Shown: piece by piece, positions 12,409 to 14,129 of the stretch | How the letters are laid out: every line of letters begins with the position of its first letter | How positions within the stretch are numbered: position 1 is the first letter of the stretch | The notes under the pieces: generated by a model | Databases searched by the model: none | What the model was told of the DNA's origin: nothing | What the model saw: only the letters and a program-made list of their open reading frames with translations | Program-made: the position numbers and the translations under genes | Assembly (NCBI GenBank): GCA_964523725.1 | Contig: CAZGAU010000137.1 | Location: 1 to 14,129, forward strand | Origin: JADJNW01 sp964523725 | Lineage (GTDB): Bacteria > Bacteroidota > Bacteroidia > Chitinophagales > Saprospiraceae | Length of the DNA stretch: 14,129 nucleotides | Direction: 5' to 3'

Positions 12409-14070
12409 ATGTCCAAGAATCTTACAGCATTAGCCGGGCGGAAAGGCAAGGGATTGACCAACAATCTCTTTGAACGGATCGCCAATCTGGCGGAGGAAAC
12501 CGGCACGCCCGACAAAGAAACTTTGAAACACATCGCCGAAGAATTTCTAGTGGGCAATGCCAATGTATATGGCGCCGCTACTTTTTATGACTTCACCAAG
12601 CCTGAGAATCAGGGCAAGAAGGTTTATGTGTGCAATGGCAGCGCGTGCATGCTGGCGGGTACGCAGTCTGCGGTGAAAGAAGAATTGCTCAAACATTACA
12701 AGCCGGAGGAAATCGGTGAGATGTGTTGTCTGGGGCGTTGCCACGAAAATGGCGCGTTTCATATCAACGGACAAAATTATTCCGCCAAACAAGCCGATGA
12801 GATCTCCAATATTATCAACGGAACCCTGTCGGATGGCATGGATGCCTATCGCATTGATGTACTGGGCACGCCTGTGCTGACGGCGCCCTTCCCTGATCTG
12901 GATACCTGCAAACTGGCGATCGCCAACATGCTCAAAAAAGGTCAGGATGCGCTCCTGCAAGACATTAAAGGCTCTGGTCTGCGCGGCAGAGGCGGCGCAG
13001 GTTTTCCGATGGCATTCAAACTGGATGCTTGCCGCAAAGCTCCTGGCGAGCCCAGGTTCATCGTGTGCAATGCCGACGAAGGCGACCCCGGCGCTTTCTC
13101 CGATCGCTATCTGATGGAGCATCAACCCTACGCGGTGTTGCTGGGCATGCTCATTGCAGGTTATGCGACCGGTGCAGAGCGCGGCGTGATCTACATTCGA
13201 GCCGAATATCCCGAATCGATTGCCGTTACGCAGGAGGCGATTGCCCAACTGACCGAAGCCGGACTCAATGGGAACAACCTGCTGGGCAGTAATTTCAGTT
13301 TTCATTTCAAACTCATCAAAGCGCAAGGCGCCTACATTTGCGGCGAAGAAACCGCGTTATTACAATCCATCGAAGGGAAGCGACCGGAAGTGCGCGTGCG
13401 TCCGCCGTACCCCGCGCAGGAAGGGCTTTTTGGCAAACCTACGGTGGTAAATAACGTGGAAACCCTGGCAAATTTATTTTACATCCTCGCCAAAGGCGGG
13501 CAGGCTTTCGCCAACATCGGTACGCAGCGCTCGACGGGCACGAAATTACTGTCGCTCGATAGTGCCTTCCACAATCCCGGCTTGTACGAAGTGGATATGG
13601 GCACGCCCCTGGCAAAAGTCGTAGAAACGCTGGGCGGCGGCTTCAAGAAGCCAGTCAAAGCCCTGCACATCGGCGGGCCGCTCGGCGGACTAGTGCCGAT
13701 GCACAAAATTCCCGACTTAACGATTGATTTCGAATCTTTTGCCGAAAACGGATTTTTGCTCGGGCACGCTTCGATCATCGGCATTCCGGAAGGGTATCCG
13801 ATGGTAAAATATCTGGAGCATTTGTTTGCGTTCACCGCGCATGAAAGCTGTGGGAAGTGCTTCCCTTGCCGGATCGGCTCGGTACGCGGACAAGAAATGC
13901 TCAGTAAAGCCCAGCACGAACACTATCGCATCAACGAAGAATTATTCAATGATTTGGTGGAAACCCTGGCGAAAGGCTCGCTCTGTGCGCTCGGTGGAGG
14001 CATTCCATTACCCATTCGCAATGCGATGACGTATTTTAAAGAAGAATTGAGTCCTTATTTTGAAAAGTGA
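12409..14070 (+). CDS. Fused NuoE-NuoF NADH-oxidising diaphorase subunit (formate dehydrogenase beta/HoxF type)
   Basis: This flavo-iron-sulfur protein should pass electrons between NAD(H) and a partner enzyme in the cytoplasm. Residues 1-135 are a NuoE-like thioredoxin-fold domain with the four [2Fe-2S] ligands Cys75 and Cys80 (VCNGSAC) and Cys107 and Cys111 (CCLGRC). Residues about 150-553 are NuoF: FMN/NADH loop GSGLRGRGGAGFP (188-200), NADEGDPGAF (221-230), GAYICGEETALLQSIEGKRP (307-326), SLBB-like region (about 375-430), and the [4Fe-4S] ligands Cys481, Cys484, Cys487 (ESCGKCFPCR) plus Cys526. All eight ligands are present. In complex I these are two proteins; fusion points to soluble NAD-dependent formate dehydrogenases or NAD-reducing hydrogenases. 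The partner gene is expected past the window end, so the exact enzyme is undecided. ATG at 12409 fits the NuoE start; no ribosome-binding site. Confidence 0.93.
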   Translation: MSKNLTALAGRKGKGLTNNLFERIANLAEETGTPDKETLKHIAEEFLVGNANVYGAATFYDFTKPENQGKKVYVCNGSACMLAGTQSAVKEELLKHYKPEEIGEMCCLGRCHENGAFHINGQNYSAKQADEISNIINGTLSDGMDAYRIDVLGTPVLTAPFPDLDTCKLAIANMLKKGQDALLQDIKGSGLRGRGGAGFPMAFKLDACRKAPGEPRFIVCNADEGDPGAFSDRYLMEHQPYAVLLGMLIAGYATGAERGVIYIRAEYPESIAVTQEAIAQLTEAGLNGNNLLGSNFSFHFKLIKAQGAYICGEETALLQSIEGKRPEVRVRPPYPAQEGLFGKPTVVNNVETLANLFYILAKGGQAFANIGTQRSTGTKLLSLDSAFHNPGLYEVDMGTPLAKVVETLGGGFKKPVKALHIGGPLGGLVPMHKIPDLTIDFESFAENGFLLGHASIIGIPEGYPMVKYLEHLFAFTAHESCGKCFPCRIGSVRGQEMLSKAQHEHYRINEELFNDLVETLAKGSLCALGGGIPLPIRNAMTYFKEELSPYFEK

Positions 14071-14115
14071 TGTGCTAATATGCCGATTTGCTGATGTATT
14101 AATGTGCTGATGCTG
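14068..14115. repeat. Degenerate 8-bp tandem repeat, six copies
   Basis: In register from the stop codon: TGATGTGC, TAATATGC, CGATTTGC, TGATGTAT, TAATGTGC, TGATGCTG. The consensus is close to TGATGTGC. The first copy contains the TGA stop of the NuoEF gene. Confidence 0.75.
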
Positions 14116-14129
14116 GAAATATTTAATTT

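Noticed and set aside
12547..13326. Long - strand ORF of 259 codons inside the NuoEF gene
   Set aside because: A shadow of the G+C-rich NuoEF coding frame, which is proven by eight iron-sulfur cysteines and nucleotide-binding motifs.

Overview
This is bacterial chromosome from the phylum Bacteroidota, possibly a Saprospiria- or Chitinophagia-like lineage; only the phylum is well supported. Start sites almost never have a Shine-Dalgarno sequence. Several genes have a TAnnTTTG-like -7 box 24 to 90 bases upstream, usually as TATCTT(T/C)GC. Gene neighbourhoods such as prs-rplY and adk-obgE, and short forms of Adk and Obg, are also familiar from this phylum. There is no sign of plasmid or prophage and no RNA gene was seen.

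Left part (1-5383), housekeeping: prs (PRPP synthase), rplY/ctc (ribosomal protein L25), an omega-amidase of the YafV/Nit2 type, a secreted NlpC/P60 peptidase, adk (adenylate kinase) and obgE (ribosome-assembly GTPase). All are on the + strand. Most appear to be separate transcription units, with hairpin terminators after rplY and adk and promoter-like boxes before rplY, the NlpC/P60 gene and adk.

Middle part (5384-8200), accessory: a membrane-anchored protein of the putative AbiC phage abortive-infection family (GTG start), a secreted DUF1684 protein, and on the - strand a 198-residue protein of unknown function.

Right part (8201-14129): a 1078-residue exported tricorn-like protease ending at a 17-bp hairpin terminator, then about 970 bases without a long gene. 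That gap holds (i) a roughly 330-bp array of about 16 degenerate 20-21 bp units with A/T tracts about every 10 bases (11530-11860), (ii) an apparent mini transcription unit (11990-12229) made of a -7 box, a 20-bp perfect palindrome, a 28-codon membrane-peptide ORF and a strong terminator, and (iii) the leader of the last gene. I see nothing in 11861-11989 beyond a doubtful 26-codon ORF. The last gene is a fused NuoE-NuoF diaphorase subunit of the formate dehydrogenase/HoxF type, whose catalytic partner would be expected just beyond the window.

Short degenerate tandem repeats with periods of 7, 8 and 9 bases sit in the gaps around obgE, the DUF1684 gene, the unknown gene and the NuoEF gene. 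The most notable points are the AbiC-like gene, the helically phased 21-bp array, and the small palindrome-controlled membrane-peptide unit.
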